Source of the DNA: G963664585 sp963664585 | GTDB taxonomy: Bacteria > Bacillota > Clostridia > Oscillospirales > Ruminococcaceae | Assembly (NCBI GenBank): GCA_963664585.2 | Contig: CAXXEO010000014.1 | Span: 124,001-188,000 of the forward strand | Direction: 5' to 3' | Length of the DNA: 64,000 bases | Shown: positions 51,906-60,662 of the stretch, one piece after another | Layout: each line of letters opens with the position of its first letter | How positions within the stretch are numbered: position 1 is the first letter of the stretch | Position numbers and translations under genes: made by a program | The notes under the pieces: generated by a model | Seen by the model: only the letters and a program-made list of their open reading frames with translations | Database searches by the model: none | What the model was told of the DNA's origin: nothing

Positions 51906-53210
51906 TTATACACAAACCGGGGAGCCAGGTGTTTGTTCCACCATGATTTTTAAAATTTCGACATCGGTTTCGCGCATGCCTTCTTTGCCAAGTCGGCCGA
52001 CGCTTTTAATGGTCTCCTCAACCGAATCCTTGACAATGCCCTCTCCCGAATGAAACACCTGATTGTTGATGGCCATATGATAACCTAGCAGTGCTGCGTC
52101 AACCGACGAGGCGATTTTAGCCGCACAGGACGGCTTTGCTCCATCGCAAATAATGCCCGAAACATTTGCAAGCGTATTGGTGATTGTTTTACCAATGATG
52201 TCCATGCCCGCACCGTACAGATAGGCAATGCCAACGCCGCTGCCACAAGCTGCGCTTACTGCGCCGCAGTATGCAGACAGGCTGCCGATACCGGTCTTCT
52301 GGTGGATTGCGACCAGGTTGCTGATGACCAGCGCACGGTACAGCTTCTCCTGCGACACGCCAAGGAACCGGGCATACTGAATGACAGGCAGGGATACCGT
52401 CATGCCCTGATTCCCACTGCCTGAGTTGATGACCACCGGGAGGATGCAGCCGCTCATACGGGCGTCTGATCCCGCCGCCGGATAAGCCTTCGCCAGAGTT
52501 TTAATATCGGTTCCATAGCACTTAAGCAGTGTCGAGCCCACGTTGGCGCCATAGTCGTTTTTAAGACCTTCTTCGGCAATTTTGGTGTTGTACTCGATCT
52601 GCATATCCAACAGTTGCTTTACATCAGAAATTTCTACTGTGTTGGCAAAGTCATAGATTTCTTCAATGTTCATCTGTGTGCGGTCAAGCTCCTGCGTTTG
52701 ATGGCCGGCAGCCTGTCCGTCTTTAGAGTAAAGCACCTTGCCGTCTTTCTCAATGCGAATAATGTTGCTGTGCTTGTTCTTGATCTCAACGACGGCAGAA
52801 TGATCGCCCTTTATCGCAGTGATAATCACATCGAGATTGGCTGAGCCGTGAATGATCTCGACCTCGCAGAGACCGGTCGCAAGAAGCGCCTTCGTTTTTT
52901 CAATGTGCGCAGGCTTGACGTCTGCCAAAACCTCAAGCTGCTTTTCGGCGTTGCCGCCCACCGCGCCCAGTATGGCACTGGTTTCGATGCCGCGCATATC
53001 GCCAGTGGTGGGAACAATCACACCTTTGACGTTTTTAATGATGTTGCCGCTGCAGGCGGCTATCATTTTATCCGGGAATTCGCCAAGCACCTCACGCGCT
53101 TTAGCAGATGCCAGCGCGATTGCGATAGGCTCGGTGCAGCCGAGCGCCGGAATAAGCTCTTCCTTCAAAACAGTGAGATACAAATTGTGGATTTTACAAC
53201 CACTTTCCAT
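51906..53210 (-). CDS. L-cysteine desulfidase / serine dehydratase-like protein (UPF0597, CyuA/YhaM family)
   Basis: 434 residues. Typical start ELIPALGCTEPIAIALASAK, VVPTTG-like region, GSGNQGMTVSLPV and the C-terminal CGAVSAACGSGVGIAYLYG with Cys in ICDGAKPSCAAKIASSVDAA, the proposed 4Fe-4S ligands. The family breaks down L-cysteine to pyruvate, ammonia and sulfide in anaerobes. It is placed after the M24 hydrolase in a catabolic operon, so cysteine (or serine) may be a product of the imported compound. Confidence 0.9.
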   Translation of the reverse strand: MESGCKIHNLYLTVLKEELIPALGCTEPIAIALASAKAREVLGEFPDKMIAACSGNIIKNVKGVIVPTTGDMRGIETSAILGAVGGNAEKQLEVLADVKPAHIEKTKALLATGLCEVEIIHGSANLDVIITAIKGDHSAVVEIKNKHSNIIRIEKDGKVLYSKDGQAAGHQTQELDRTQMNIEEIYDFANTVEISDVKQLLDMQIEYNTKIAEEGLKNDYGANVGSTLLKCYGTDIKTLAKAYPAAGSDARMSGCILPVVINSGSGNQGMTVSLPVIQYARFLGVSQEKLYRALVISNLVAIHQKTGIGSLSAYCGAVSAACGSGVGIAYLYGAGMDIIGKTITNTLANVSGIICDGAKPSCAAKIASSVDAALLGYHMAINNQVFHSGEGIVKDSVEETIKSVGRLGKEGMRETDVEILKIMVEQTPGSPVCV

Positions 53211-53256
53211 TTTAACCGCCTCAATTCAATATTTTTATGAACGACACTGGGGCCAT

Positions 53257-54438
53257 TCATTTGCAAATCGTAATCTTATTTTTGGTAAGCTTCGTTAAAC
53301 ACTCATACCCGGTATCGGTGATCAGTACGGTATCAGAGTGCCTTACGCCTCCCCATGCCTTCTCCATGAGCCCCGGCTCCACGGTGACAACCATTCCTTG
53401 AGCGAGTGGGATGGTATTACCCTTAGCCAGCGACGGAAACTCGTGTGCAGAGCAGCCGACGCCGTGGCCAACTCTGCCGGGAAGACAATCCCCAAACCCG
53501 AAGTTAGTAAATACCGTTGCTGCACTTAGGTATAGTGCTTCAAAGGTTATTCCTGGCTTCATACGGTCAAAGACTGCCTGACGTGCCTCGAGCATTGCTT
53601 GATAGGCGTTATTCTTAAAGCTGTCCAAGTTGTTTACGATAATCGTACGCTCATTTTCGGCATGATAACCATTTGTCTTTGCCCATGCCATAGGCAGTGT
53701 GAGATCGCCGTCAATGGGTATGTAGTGCTTGGGACAGTCGCAGCCATAGGCAATGTGGGCGTTAGATAAACACCATACGTGAAGGCTGTCGATCATCCCC
53801 CCCTCCGATGTGCCGAAGCCACAAACCTCAGTATCGGGGTACAGCTCACTCCACGTCCTGCGCATTTGGTACTGGCCCTCCGTGCTGGCGCACGCCTCGG
53901 AATACCCTTGCTCCAGGCAGCGGATAGCGGTTTCCACTCCAACATCAACAAGATGTGCTGATTTTCTGATGCAGCTGATCTCGTACTCGTCCTTGATGAC
54001 CTTCATCATGTTGATGGAAGAGGAAATATCCTCTTCCATCAACAAGTTAAGCTTTTTGCAGATGTCCTGATGCAGGCGAAAATTAACATAGTCGAGTTCC
54101 AGACCGAGGCGGATTGGCTCATCACCGAGAATTTCGCGCATGGCGTCCACAGGGTCCATGGCCAGAGAGGAGTTGGCGCCCCAAGTACCGTAGAGCTGGA
54201 CGTTTTCCACGGCGCCTTCTTCCTTAGCATGGTCACAGCGGATACAGTGTACCAATAGGCACACACCTTTTTTGATGCTGACGATGATAAAAGTGGGATG
54301 ACTGTTAATCACGGCATTAAAATTGCTGAAATAGAATGCATTTTCCGGTTTCATAATAATTGCCGTATCAAGGCCCTTCTCTGCCAGTTTGGCTTTGAGA
54401 CTTTCAATTCTATGGTCAATAAAATGTTTGACTTCCAT
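53257..54438 (-). CDS. M24-family (creatinase / ectoine-hydrolase-like) hydrolase lacking metal ligands
   Basis: 393 residues: creatinase N-terminal domain (about 1-130) and pita-bread C-terminal domain. M24 metallopeptidases have two Asp, one His and two Glu ligands. Here the first Asp region reads GDLTLPMAWAKTNGYHAENE, with neither Asp in place; the His is kept (GRVGHGVGCSAHEF); one Glu is kept (VVTVEPGLM); and the last Glu is replaced (GGVRHSDTVLI). The same pattern occurs in creatinase, which is metal-free, so a non-peptidase C-N hydrolase is more likely than Xaa-Pro dipeptidase. GAGG lies 7 nt before ATG 54438. A form-A repeat sits 15 bp upstream. Confidence 0.85.
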   Translation of the reverse strand: MEVKHFIDHRIESLKAKLAEKGLDTAIIMKPENAFYFSNFNAVINSHPTFIIVSIKKGVCLLVHCIRCDHAKEEGAVENVQLYGTWGANSSLAMDPVDAMREILGDEPIRLGLELDYVNFRLHQDICKKLNLLMEEDISSSINMMKVIKDEYEISCIRKSAHLVDVGVETAIRCLEQGYSEACASTEGQYQMRRTWSELYPDTEVCGFGTSEGGMIDSLHVWCLSNAHIAYGCDCPKHYIPIDGDLTLPMAWAKTNGYHAENERTIIVNNLDSFKNNAYQAMLEARQAVFDRMKPGITFEALYLSAATVFTNFGFGDCLPGRVGHGVGCSAHEFPSLAKGNTIPLAQGMVVTVEPGLMEKAWGGVRHSDTVLITDTGYECLTKLTKNKITICK

Positions 54439-54453
54439 TGTCTACCTCGTTTT

Positions 54454-54559
54454 TATAGTTGATTCACTTGAAAACAAGCTTGTGATTTCTTTCCCCGCCG
54501 AAGTCGGGGGAAGAAAATGACGTTTTATTTATAGCCAGTTTTTAAGTTAATTGGCTATA
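54454..54559 (-). repeat. Hairpin repeat A (reverse)
   Basis: TATAGTTGATTCACTTG to TTAATTGGCTATA, GAA loop, small stem differences. It lies inside the catabolic operon; its end supplies the TAG stop (54555-54557) of the C45 gene. Confidence 0.92.
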
Positions 54560-55616
54560 TCAGAGATGTGTGCCTTAGATTTTCACACGGATTTCCGATC
54601 GTCGTCCATGCCTCGCGATCTTCAATACAGACCAAACTGGAAGAAACAGTAGTTGCCAACACGTCGCCCTGCGGGTGGCGGCAGATGGAAAGGATACCAT
54701 TTTCATGGTCGGATGTGATGCGGAATAAGTCCTGAAAACGCAGCCGCCCATAACGCTCTTCCAGCATCTGGCCGATGCGCTTAAATCGCATATGGGATGA
54801 GCGGGCCTCGTCAGGATTGGTATTGAGCGCGGTAATGGGCTCAAGCGTATAATGATTGGTTCGGTAGAGCACGCCGCTTCCATCGTCTTCCTGAATAACC
54901 ATGTTGTCCCGTGTGGTTTCAATGGCGAAGGCATTCTTTTCATCCACGGCGATAATGTTGAGCCCGTTCATACGCGGCGAAGTTTTCAAGTACTCAATCA
55001 CTTCTTTTGCCGTGCGGCAGTTTTCTAATAGAAGGCGTATGTTGACAAAAATATGTGTCGCATCTACTTCATCAAGATTAGGTTCGGCGGCCTTTGACCA
55101 AAAGCCGGTTGTAGCGATGCCCAGTCCGTAGCTGTTGATGCCGTTGGCTGGATAAGTTACCGTGCCGGCGCCGTTAATTTCAATGATGCTCGTGCCGTCA
55201 TTGTTTTCGCGTTTGATGACGGCCTGTTCGATCATGGTGCCCATGTCGCGGTTTTTGATCAAATAGGTACAGCCGTCTGCTGTTGCTTTGCCGCGGACCA
55301 TGATCATGCTGCACTCTTGCTGGAGGTATTTCGTCATGAAATAGGCGGGAATATTGAGCGTAAGAATATCCTCAAAACTGATACAAGAGCCATCGGCGAT
55401 CCCTCTCATCTCGTCTATGAGCTCCGGGTGATTCTTTTGCATAAACTCTGCATTTTTCTGAACAAAAGCTTGATAGCGCCGAGGGCCCACGTGATCTTCG
55501 GCAAGCTTAGCCTTGACGTTCTTAATGTTGCTTTGAATGACCTGTGCCAGTGCCTTGCCATGTGCGACACCCTGCTCATAGGCGGATCCCTTTACAACTA
55601 CGATACTGTTCATCAT
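54555..55616 (-). CDS. C45-family autoproteolytic acyltransferase/hydrolase
   Basis: 353 residues of the acyl-CoA:isopenicillin N acyltransferase-like group. The probable self-cleavage Cys is in LQQECSMIMVRG (about residue 101), followed by CTYLIKNRDMG and ANGINSYGLGIATTGFWSK, as in the Ntn-hydrolase fold. It would cleave an amide or N-acyl bond of an imported compound in the cytosol. The stop codon TAG lies in the end of a hairpin repeat, so the native tail may be altered. Confidence 0.85.
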   Translation of the reverse strand: MMNSIVVVKGSAYEQGVAHGKALAQVIQSNIKNVKAKLAEDHVGPRRYQAFVQKNAEFMQKNHPELIDEMRGIADGSCISFEDILTLNIPAYFMTKYLQQECSMIMVRGKATADGCTYLIKNRDMGTMIEQAVIKRENNDGTSIIEINGAGTVTYPANGINSYGLGIATTGFWSKAAEPNLDEVDATHIFVNIRLLLENCRTAKEVIEYLKTSPRMNGLNIIAVDEKNAFAIETTRDNMVIQEDDGSGVLYRTNHYTLEPITALNTNPDEARSSHMRFKRIGQMLEERYGRLRFQDLFRITSDHENGILSICRHPQGDVLATTVSSSLVCIEDREAWTTIGNPCENLRHTSLI

Positions 55617-55639
55617 ATTTCATCCTTTCACATTTTCAA

Positions 55640-56656
55640 TTATACTAAAGCGTGATTGTTTTTAAATAATATAGTTTCAACTTCACATTTTGCCTGTTTG
55701 ACAAAACGGAGCATCTCCTCATCAAGCGGGTAGCGTATCACACAACCGGGAGTCAGAATATGGCCTCGTCCGCCTAGCTCCTTGAAACATTTGTATATCT
55801 GATGGCGCAGTTCGTTTTTGTTATGGCTTGTGATATCTGTTCTGCAAAGACCGCCCATTACGCACTTGCCGGCTAACTCGCTGACTTCGTCCAGATCGGG
55901 GAGGCTTTCCCACACGTGCCAGTTGAAGACGTTGACTGGATAGTCCTTGAGAACACTGAACATGATACTGTCTCCATGGGCATGCAGTGTATTGAACCAG
56001 CCTTGGGAGGCCTCGATCACCTTTATGTCGTAGGGTGCGCCGAATTCGCGGTAAAGCTCTTCACTCATAATATCATAGTTGCTCATTTGCGATGCAAAAA
56101 AAATACCGTCGGCTCCCAAGTCGATCGCTTTTTTGACGAGTTCACAGGTCGTTTGGGTAATCGCTTCCAGTGCCTTATGTATCTCTGCGCCGCCACCCTC
56201 GCTGATATGGTCGAGCAGCCGCTTGCCCGAGAGCTTTTCGGCAGTGGTCAACGGACTGAAGACGGTGAAAATTACCGGAACATTTTCACCCTTGACCAGC
56301 TCCAAAAGCAACTGGAGGGAATAGAGCTCGCGCTTTAGAGCGCCTTGTTCGATGCTGGACGGCTTGATGAGATTCCAGTCCTCGATGGTCTTGACGGGTG
56401 TTTCCAGAATCTTTGCAACGCCACCCTTCGCAATTTCCGAGTAATCGACGATGCAGCCTAAATCCTCTACGGGGTACATTCCGTTATTCATTGTCTTAAT
56501 AAAATCGACGTCATACTTCTGATAGAACTCATAGGTGGCCTCGGCCAGTTTGACCGGATCCATATCAACGCTCGGCAGATGGGACCACAGTGAATAGGGG
56601 ATTGTATCAGTCTCGCGTCCTTCGATAGCTGCTTTGATTCGTTCTGTTTTTGTCAT
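55640..56656 (-). CDS. Uroporphyrinogen decarboxylase-family (corrinoid methyltransferase-like) protein
   Basis: 338 residues. KTERIKAAIEGRETDTIPYS is the URO-D start; LHAHGDSIMF (about 230) and CVMGGLCRTDI plus the C-terminal TPGCVIRYPLDEE carry the His/Cys pattern of the MtaA/CmuA methyltransferase branch rather than true heme decarboxylases. There is no heme context here. A methyl-transfer role on the imported substrate is inference. It lies between the transporter and the C45 gene, 46 nt after dppF. Confidence 0.85.
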   Translation of the reverse strand: MTKTERIKAAIEGRETDTIPYSLWSHLPSVDMDPVKLAEATYEFYQKYDVDFIKTMNNGMYPVEDLGCIVDYSEIAKGGVAKILETPVKTIEDWNLIKPSSIEQGALKRELYSLQLLLELVKGENVPVIFTVFSPLTTAEKLSGKRLLDHISEGGGAEIHKALEAITQTTCELVKKAIDLGADGIFFASQMSNYDIMSEELYREFGAPYDIKVIEASQGWFNTLHAHGDSIMFSVLKDYPVNVFNWHVWESLPDLDEVSELAGKCVMGGLCRTDITSHNKNELRHQIYKCFKELGGRGHILTPGCVIRYPLDEEMLRFVKQAKCEVETILFKNNHALV

Positions 56657-56701
56657 AACACTCTACCTTTCCATATTGAATGATGTCAGTTGAGCTCTCT
56701 G

Positions 56702-57688
56702 TCACAAACGCAGACAGCGGCAGAAATGTCCCGGCTCCACCTCTCGCAAAAGGGGAACATCCTTATAGCACTCCTCACATACCATTGGGCATCTGGTTGA
56801 GAAGCTGCAGCCGGCCGGAACGTTTATGGGACTGGGAATATCTCCCGATAGGATGATGCGGTTTTTTACCAGATCAGGGTCGGCAATCGGAACTGCGGAA
56901 AGAAGCGCCTTGGTATAGGGGTGCATTGGATTGGCAAACAAACTGGTTTTGTCTGTCGTTTCCACGATTTTGCCCAGATACATGACGGCAACCTGCGTAG
57001 ATATGTGCTGAACCACCCGCAAGTCATGCGAGATAAACACAAGCGTCAGCCCCAACTGCTTTTGCAGTTTAAGCAGAAGGTTAATAATCTGCGCTTGGAT
57101 CGAAACGTCAAGGGCAGAAACACACTCATCGCAAACAATCAGCTTGGGCCTGACTGCCAGTGCACGCGCAATGCACAGACGCTGACGCTGCCCGCCCGAA
57201 AACTCATGGGGGAACTTACCCATGCTGTCGCGGTTGAGCCCCACCATAGAAAGCAGCTCTTCCGCCTGTTTAACCGCCTCTTCCTTAGTGGCGAGCTTGT
57301 GGATGATAAATGGCTCGCACAGGATATCACGTACCCGCATTCTTGGGTTGAGAGAAGCATAGGGATCCTGAAAGATGATTTGCATATTTCTTCTTGCCCG
57401 CCGCAGCTCCTTAGGGGTCATGCTGGCAATATCATGTCCGTTAAAAAGGACTTCCCCCTCGGTTGGATCAATTAATCGTAGGATGACTCTGGCGAGGGTG
57501 GACTTACCACAGCCTGACTCGCCGACAATTCCGAGCGTCTCGCCGCTTCGAATGGTCAGGTTGATATCGTCAACGGCCTTGACATAAGATTTTGAGAAGC
57601 CCAAAAGCCCGCGTTTAACAGGAAACCATTTTTTGAGATTATGGACCTCCATGAGAACATCAGACTTAATTTCTTGCATATATTTCAC
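56702..57688 (-). CDS. Oligopeptide ABC transporter ATPase (DppF/OppF-like)
   Basis: 328 residues. Walker A GESGCGKST, signature EFSGGQRQRLCIARA, Walker B LIVCDECVSALD, and the C-terminal Cys-rich oligopeptide-ABC tail (CSFSTRCPMVCEEC). Second ATPase of the importer; its start lies 3 nt after the stop of the other ATPase gene (57692). Confidence 0.95.
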   Translation of the reverse strand: MKYMQEIKSDVLMEVHNLKKWFPVKRGLLGFSKSYVKAVDDINLTIRSGETLGIVGESGCGKSTLARVILRLIDPTEGEVLFNGHDIASMTPKELRRARRNMQIIFQDPYASLNPRMRVRDILCEPFIIHKLATKEEAVKQAEELLSMVGLNRDSMGKFPHEFSGGQRQRLCIARALAVRPKLIVCDECVSALDVSIQAQIINLLLKLQKQLGLTLVFISHDLRVVQHISTQVAVMYLGKIVETTDKTSLFANPMHPYTKALLSAVPIADPDLVKNRIILSGDIPSPINVPAGCSFSTRCPMVCEECYKDVPLLREVEPGHFCRCLRL

Positions 57689-57691
57689 CCC

Positions 57692-58666
57692 CTATTCCCA
57701 TTTGTCAGTACATTTCCAACATTTCACACTGCATTCGCGGTCAACCACCATAGGAGGCTCCTGCTTGGTGCAGATCGGTTTTGAAAACTTGCAGCGGTTG
57801 TTAAAGGCGCAGCCTTTGGGAAGGTGATAGATGCTCGGCACATTGCCTTCTATCGTCTCAAGCTCGCCCTGCACATCCTTCATGGTGGGCACCGATTTGA
57901 GAAGCCCCTGTGTGTAGGGATGGCGTGGATGATGAAAGAGTTCTCCGACCGGCGCCTTTTCCACAATGCTGCCTGCGTACATGACCGCCACGGTGTCGGC
58001 AGTCTCTGCGATCACCCCTAGATCATGGGTAATCAGAATAATTGAAGTATTAAAATCGCGGTTGAGCTTTCTCAGTAAATCCAGAATTTGCGCTTGTATG
58101 GTTACATCCAGCGCAGTGGTCGGTTCGTCGGCGATCAGAACCTCTGGATTGCATAACAGCGCCATCGCAATCATAACTCTCTGACGCATGCCACCCGAAA
58201 GCTCAAAGGGATACTGCCGCAGGCGTGTTTCAGGGGAGGGGATGCCGACCGTGTGCAGCATTTCGAGAACCTTCTGTTCGCTTTCCCGTTTAGAAACACC
58301 CTTATGTAAACGGATAACCTCAGAAAGCTGGTCACCAATGGTAAACAGAGGATTGAGGCAGACCATGGGCTCCTGAAAGATCATTGAAATGCGGTTACCG
58401 CGGTAAGAGCACATCTCTTTTTCCGTCTTTCCCAGCAAATCCTCCTCGCCAAGAAAAATTTTACCCTCGACCTTGGCGGGCGGGGACTGTAAAAGACGAA
58501 TGATGCTCTTGCAGGATACGCTTTTGCCAGAGCCTGATTCACCGACCAGTCCCAATTTTTCTCCCTTCTGCAGAGAGAAACTGATATTGTTGACGGCAGC
58601 TGCGCGGCCGTATTTTGTTTCAAAGGTTACGGTTAGGTTCTCAACCGTGAGTACCGGTTTGCTCAT
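57692..58666 (-). CDS. Oligopeptide ABC transporter ATPase (DppD/OppD-like)
   Basis: 324 residues. Walker A GESGSGKS, signature ELSGGMRQRVMIAMA, Walker B VLIADEPTTALD, C-terminal Cys tail (CAFNNRCKFSKPIC). Energises peptide import with the partner ATPase. Confidence 0.95.
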   Translation of the reverse strand: MSKPVLTVENLTVTFETKYGRAAAVNNISFSLQKGEKLGLVGESGSGKSVSCKSIIRLLQSPPAKVEGKIFLGEEDLLGKTEKEMCSYRGNRISMIFQEPMVCLNPLFTIGDQLSEVIRLHKGVSKRESEQKVLEMLHTVGIPSPETRLRQYPFELSGGMRQRVMIAMALLCNPEVLIADEPTTALDVTIQAQILDLLRKLNRDFNTSIILITHDLGVIAETADTVAVMYAGSIVEKAPVGELFHHPRHPYTQGLLKSVPTMKDVQGELETIEGNVPSIYHLPKGCAFNNRCKFSKPICTKQEPPMVVDRECSVKCWKCTDKWE

Positions 58667-58691
58667 AATCGATATCTCCTTGACTTCATTT

Positions 58692-59531
58692 TTAGATATC
58701 TAATTTCGGATCAAGATAATCCCTCAACCAGTCACCCAGAAGGTTTACACCCAAAACGGTGATTGTGATAATCAGGCCGGGCAGAATCGCCATCCATGGC
58801 GCAGATACAAGGTAGTTTCTTCCGTCCGCAAGCATTCTTCCCCAAGTGGGAATCTCAATGGGGACACCCATTCCCAGAAAGCTTAGTGAGGCCTCCATTA
58901 GGACGATTTTTGCAACCTCCAGTGTTGCGAGAACGATGACGGGACTAATGACATTGGGCACGATGTGCCGGAAGATGATTCTTATGTCCGTACCGCCCAG
59001 TGAACGGATCGCCTCGACGTATTCCATTTCACGGATAGAAAGGATCTCGCCGCGAATCAGCCTTGCATAACGCACCCAGCCGCTGATGCCGGCAATCAGG
59101 ATAATATTTTGCAGCCCCGGACCGAGAACTGCCGCAATGAACAGCGCCATCAGCGTAAAGGGAAAGGAGAGCTGAATGTCCACCAGGCGCATGATGATGG
59201 CGTCTATCCATTTGCCGTAGTAACCGCTGAGCGCCCCAAGCACGACGCCGATGATCACAGACATGATCGTACCGCAGAAGGATACAAGAAGGGTGATACG
59301 GCTGCCATAGATCAGTCGGGAAAGAATATCTCTTCCAAGCTGGTCGGTTCCGAGGATGTGCTTCCACGTGCCACCCTCGCCCCAGACAGGATTCATCAGT
59401 TTGATCATGATGTCCTGTTTGGCTGGGTTATATGGACTGATTATATTGGCCGTCAGCGCCATAAATACGATGATGGCAAGGATGACAGCGCCAAACATTC
59501 CTGTCTTGCTTCTTTTCAGACTATTCCACAT
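58692..59531 (-). CDS. Oligopeptide ABC transporter permease (DppC-like)
   Basis: 279 residues, six membrane helices. DppC start LKRSKTGMFGAVILAIIVFM, TDQLGRDILSRLIYGSR, and the EAA loop EYVEAIRSLGGTDIRIIFRH facing the ATPases. Overall order SBP-B-C-D-F is the standard dpp/opp operon. Confidence 0.95.
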   Translation of the reverse strand: MWNSLKRSKTGMFGAVILAIIVFMALTANIISPYNPAKQDIMIKLMNPVWGEGGTWKHILGTDQLGRDILSRLIYGSRITLLVSFCGTIMSVIIGVVLGALSGYYGKWIDAIIMRLVDIQLSFPFTLMALFIAAVLGPGLQNIILIAGISGWVRYARLIRGEILSIREMEYVEAIRSLGGTDIRIIFRHIVPNVISPVIVLATLEVAKIVLMEASLSFLGMGVPIEIPTWGRMLADGRNYLVSAPWMAILPGLIITITVLGVNLLGDWLRDYLDPKLDI

Positions 59532-59545
59532 TGACGCATTTCTCC

Positions 59546-60463
59546 TTACTGCATTTTAATGCGTGGATTGATAATGCAGTACAGAATATCAACCACAAAG
59601 TTTACAACAACAAAGGAAACGGCAATAATAAAGACGATTGCCTCGACGACCATAAAGTCGCTGTTTCCGATGGAAAGAACCGCAAGTCTGCCGATACCCG
59701 GCCAGCCAAATACCGTCTCAATAATGACAGCGCCGCCGACCATAGTAGCTATTTGTAGGCCAAGTATTGTCAGAACTGAACTGAACGCGTTTTTAAAGGC
59801 ATGCTTCATGATGACCATGAAAGAACGAAGTCCCTTTGCCTTTGCCACATCGATGTATTCCTTGTTTAGAATTTCAAGCATATTCGAGCGTAACAATCGG
59901 GCAATCGTTGCTGCTGAATATACGCCGAGAGTGAAGGCAGGCAGGATAATCGACTTCCAGGATTCATTCCCAGAGGTCGGAAGCCAGTGCAGCTTGACTG
60001 AGAACAGCAGCATCAGCATAATGCCCATCCAGAATCCGGGGATACACTGTCCAAAAAGCGCGACAACGCGGATAAAACTGTCAATTTTGGTGTTGCGCTT
60101 GACGGCGGCGATGACGCCTGCCGGGATGCCCAGACACAGTGCAAATAAAAATGCGGCTCCGGTGAGCTTTATCGTTGCGGGGAGTCGCTCGAGTACCACT
60201 TTGAGGGCAGGCTCATCATAGTTATAGGACTTGCCAAAATCTCCGACGACAGCGCCCTTTAAAAAACGGCCGTACTGAACCAGAATCGGGTCATTAAAAC
60301 CCATAACCTGCCGCATCTCTTCTATATCCGCTCTGGTTGCACTGGGCGGGAGCATCAGCTCGACGGGGTCGCCGGCGAGGTTCAGCACGAGAAAAACAAT
60401 CAGAGTGATTCCCAATACCGCAATGAGCGATTGCAAAAACCGATTTGCTAAGTATTTCGCCAT
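59546..60463 (-). CDS. Oligopeptide ABC transporter permease (DppB-like)
   Basis: 305 residues, six helices. Start KYLANRFLQSLIAVLGITLI, MGFNDPILVQYGRFLKG, EAA loop EYIDVAKAKGLRSFMVIMKH, and PGIGRLAVLSIGNSDF. Pairs with the DppC-like permease. Confidence 0.95.
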   Translation of the reverse strand: MAKYLANRFLQSLIAVLGITLIVFLVLNLAGDPVELMLPPSATRADIEEMRQVMGFNDPILVQYGRFLKGAVVGDFGKSYNYDEPALKVVLERLPATIKLTGAAFLFALCLGIPAGVIAAVKRNTKIDSFIRVVALFGQCIPGFWMGIMLMLLFSVKLHWLPTSGNESWKSIILPAFTLGVYSAATIARLLRSNMLEILNKEYIDVAKAKGLRSFMVIMKHAFKNAFSSVLTILGLQIATMVGGAVIIETVFGWPGIGRLAVLSIGNSDFMVVEAIVFIIAVSFVVVNFVVDILYCIINPRIKMQ

Positions 60464-60589
60464 ACTTGTCCACCTTTCAGCAGGGTATTCATGGGAAAGG
60501 GGACTTTGTACAAAGACAGGCTCTGTACAACATCCCCCTTCTTGCGCATCAGAATGTCATGCTATCGATCTAGTTATAATAATCGGTTT

Positions 60590-60624
60590 GTATGTCTTCC
60601 CCCGCCGAAGGGGGGAAGACATAC
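60590..60624 (+). repeat. Hairpin repeat C
   Basis: GTATGTCTTCCCCCGCC-GAA stem, two core bases lost on one side. The right flank (CTCTTTCGCAATTTGCCATGG to about 60664) runs into the stop codon of the SBP gene at 60663. Confidence 0.82.
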
Positions 60625-60662
60625 AGCCTCTTTCGCAATTTGCCATGGAATCGTTGTAATTA

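Noticed and set aside
48..54559. CRISPR array made of the 106-bp repeats
   Set aside because: Copies are 0.7-10 kb apart, in both orientations, with no spacers of regular length and no cas genes.
55640..56656. True uroporphyrinogen decarboxylase of heme synthesis
   Set aside because: No heme genes nearby, and the His/Cys pattern fits the methyltransferase branch; operon context is uptake and catabolism.
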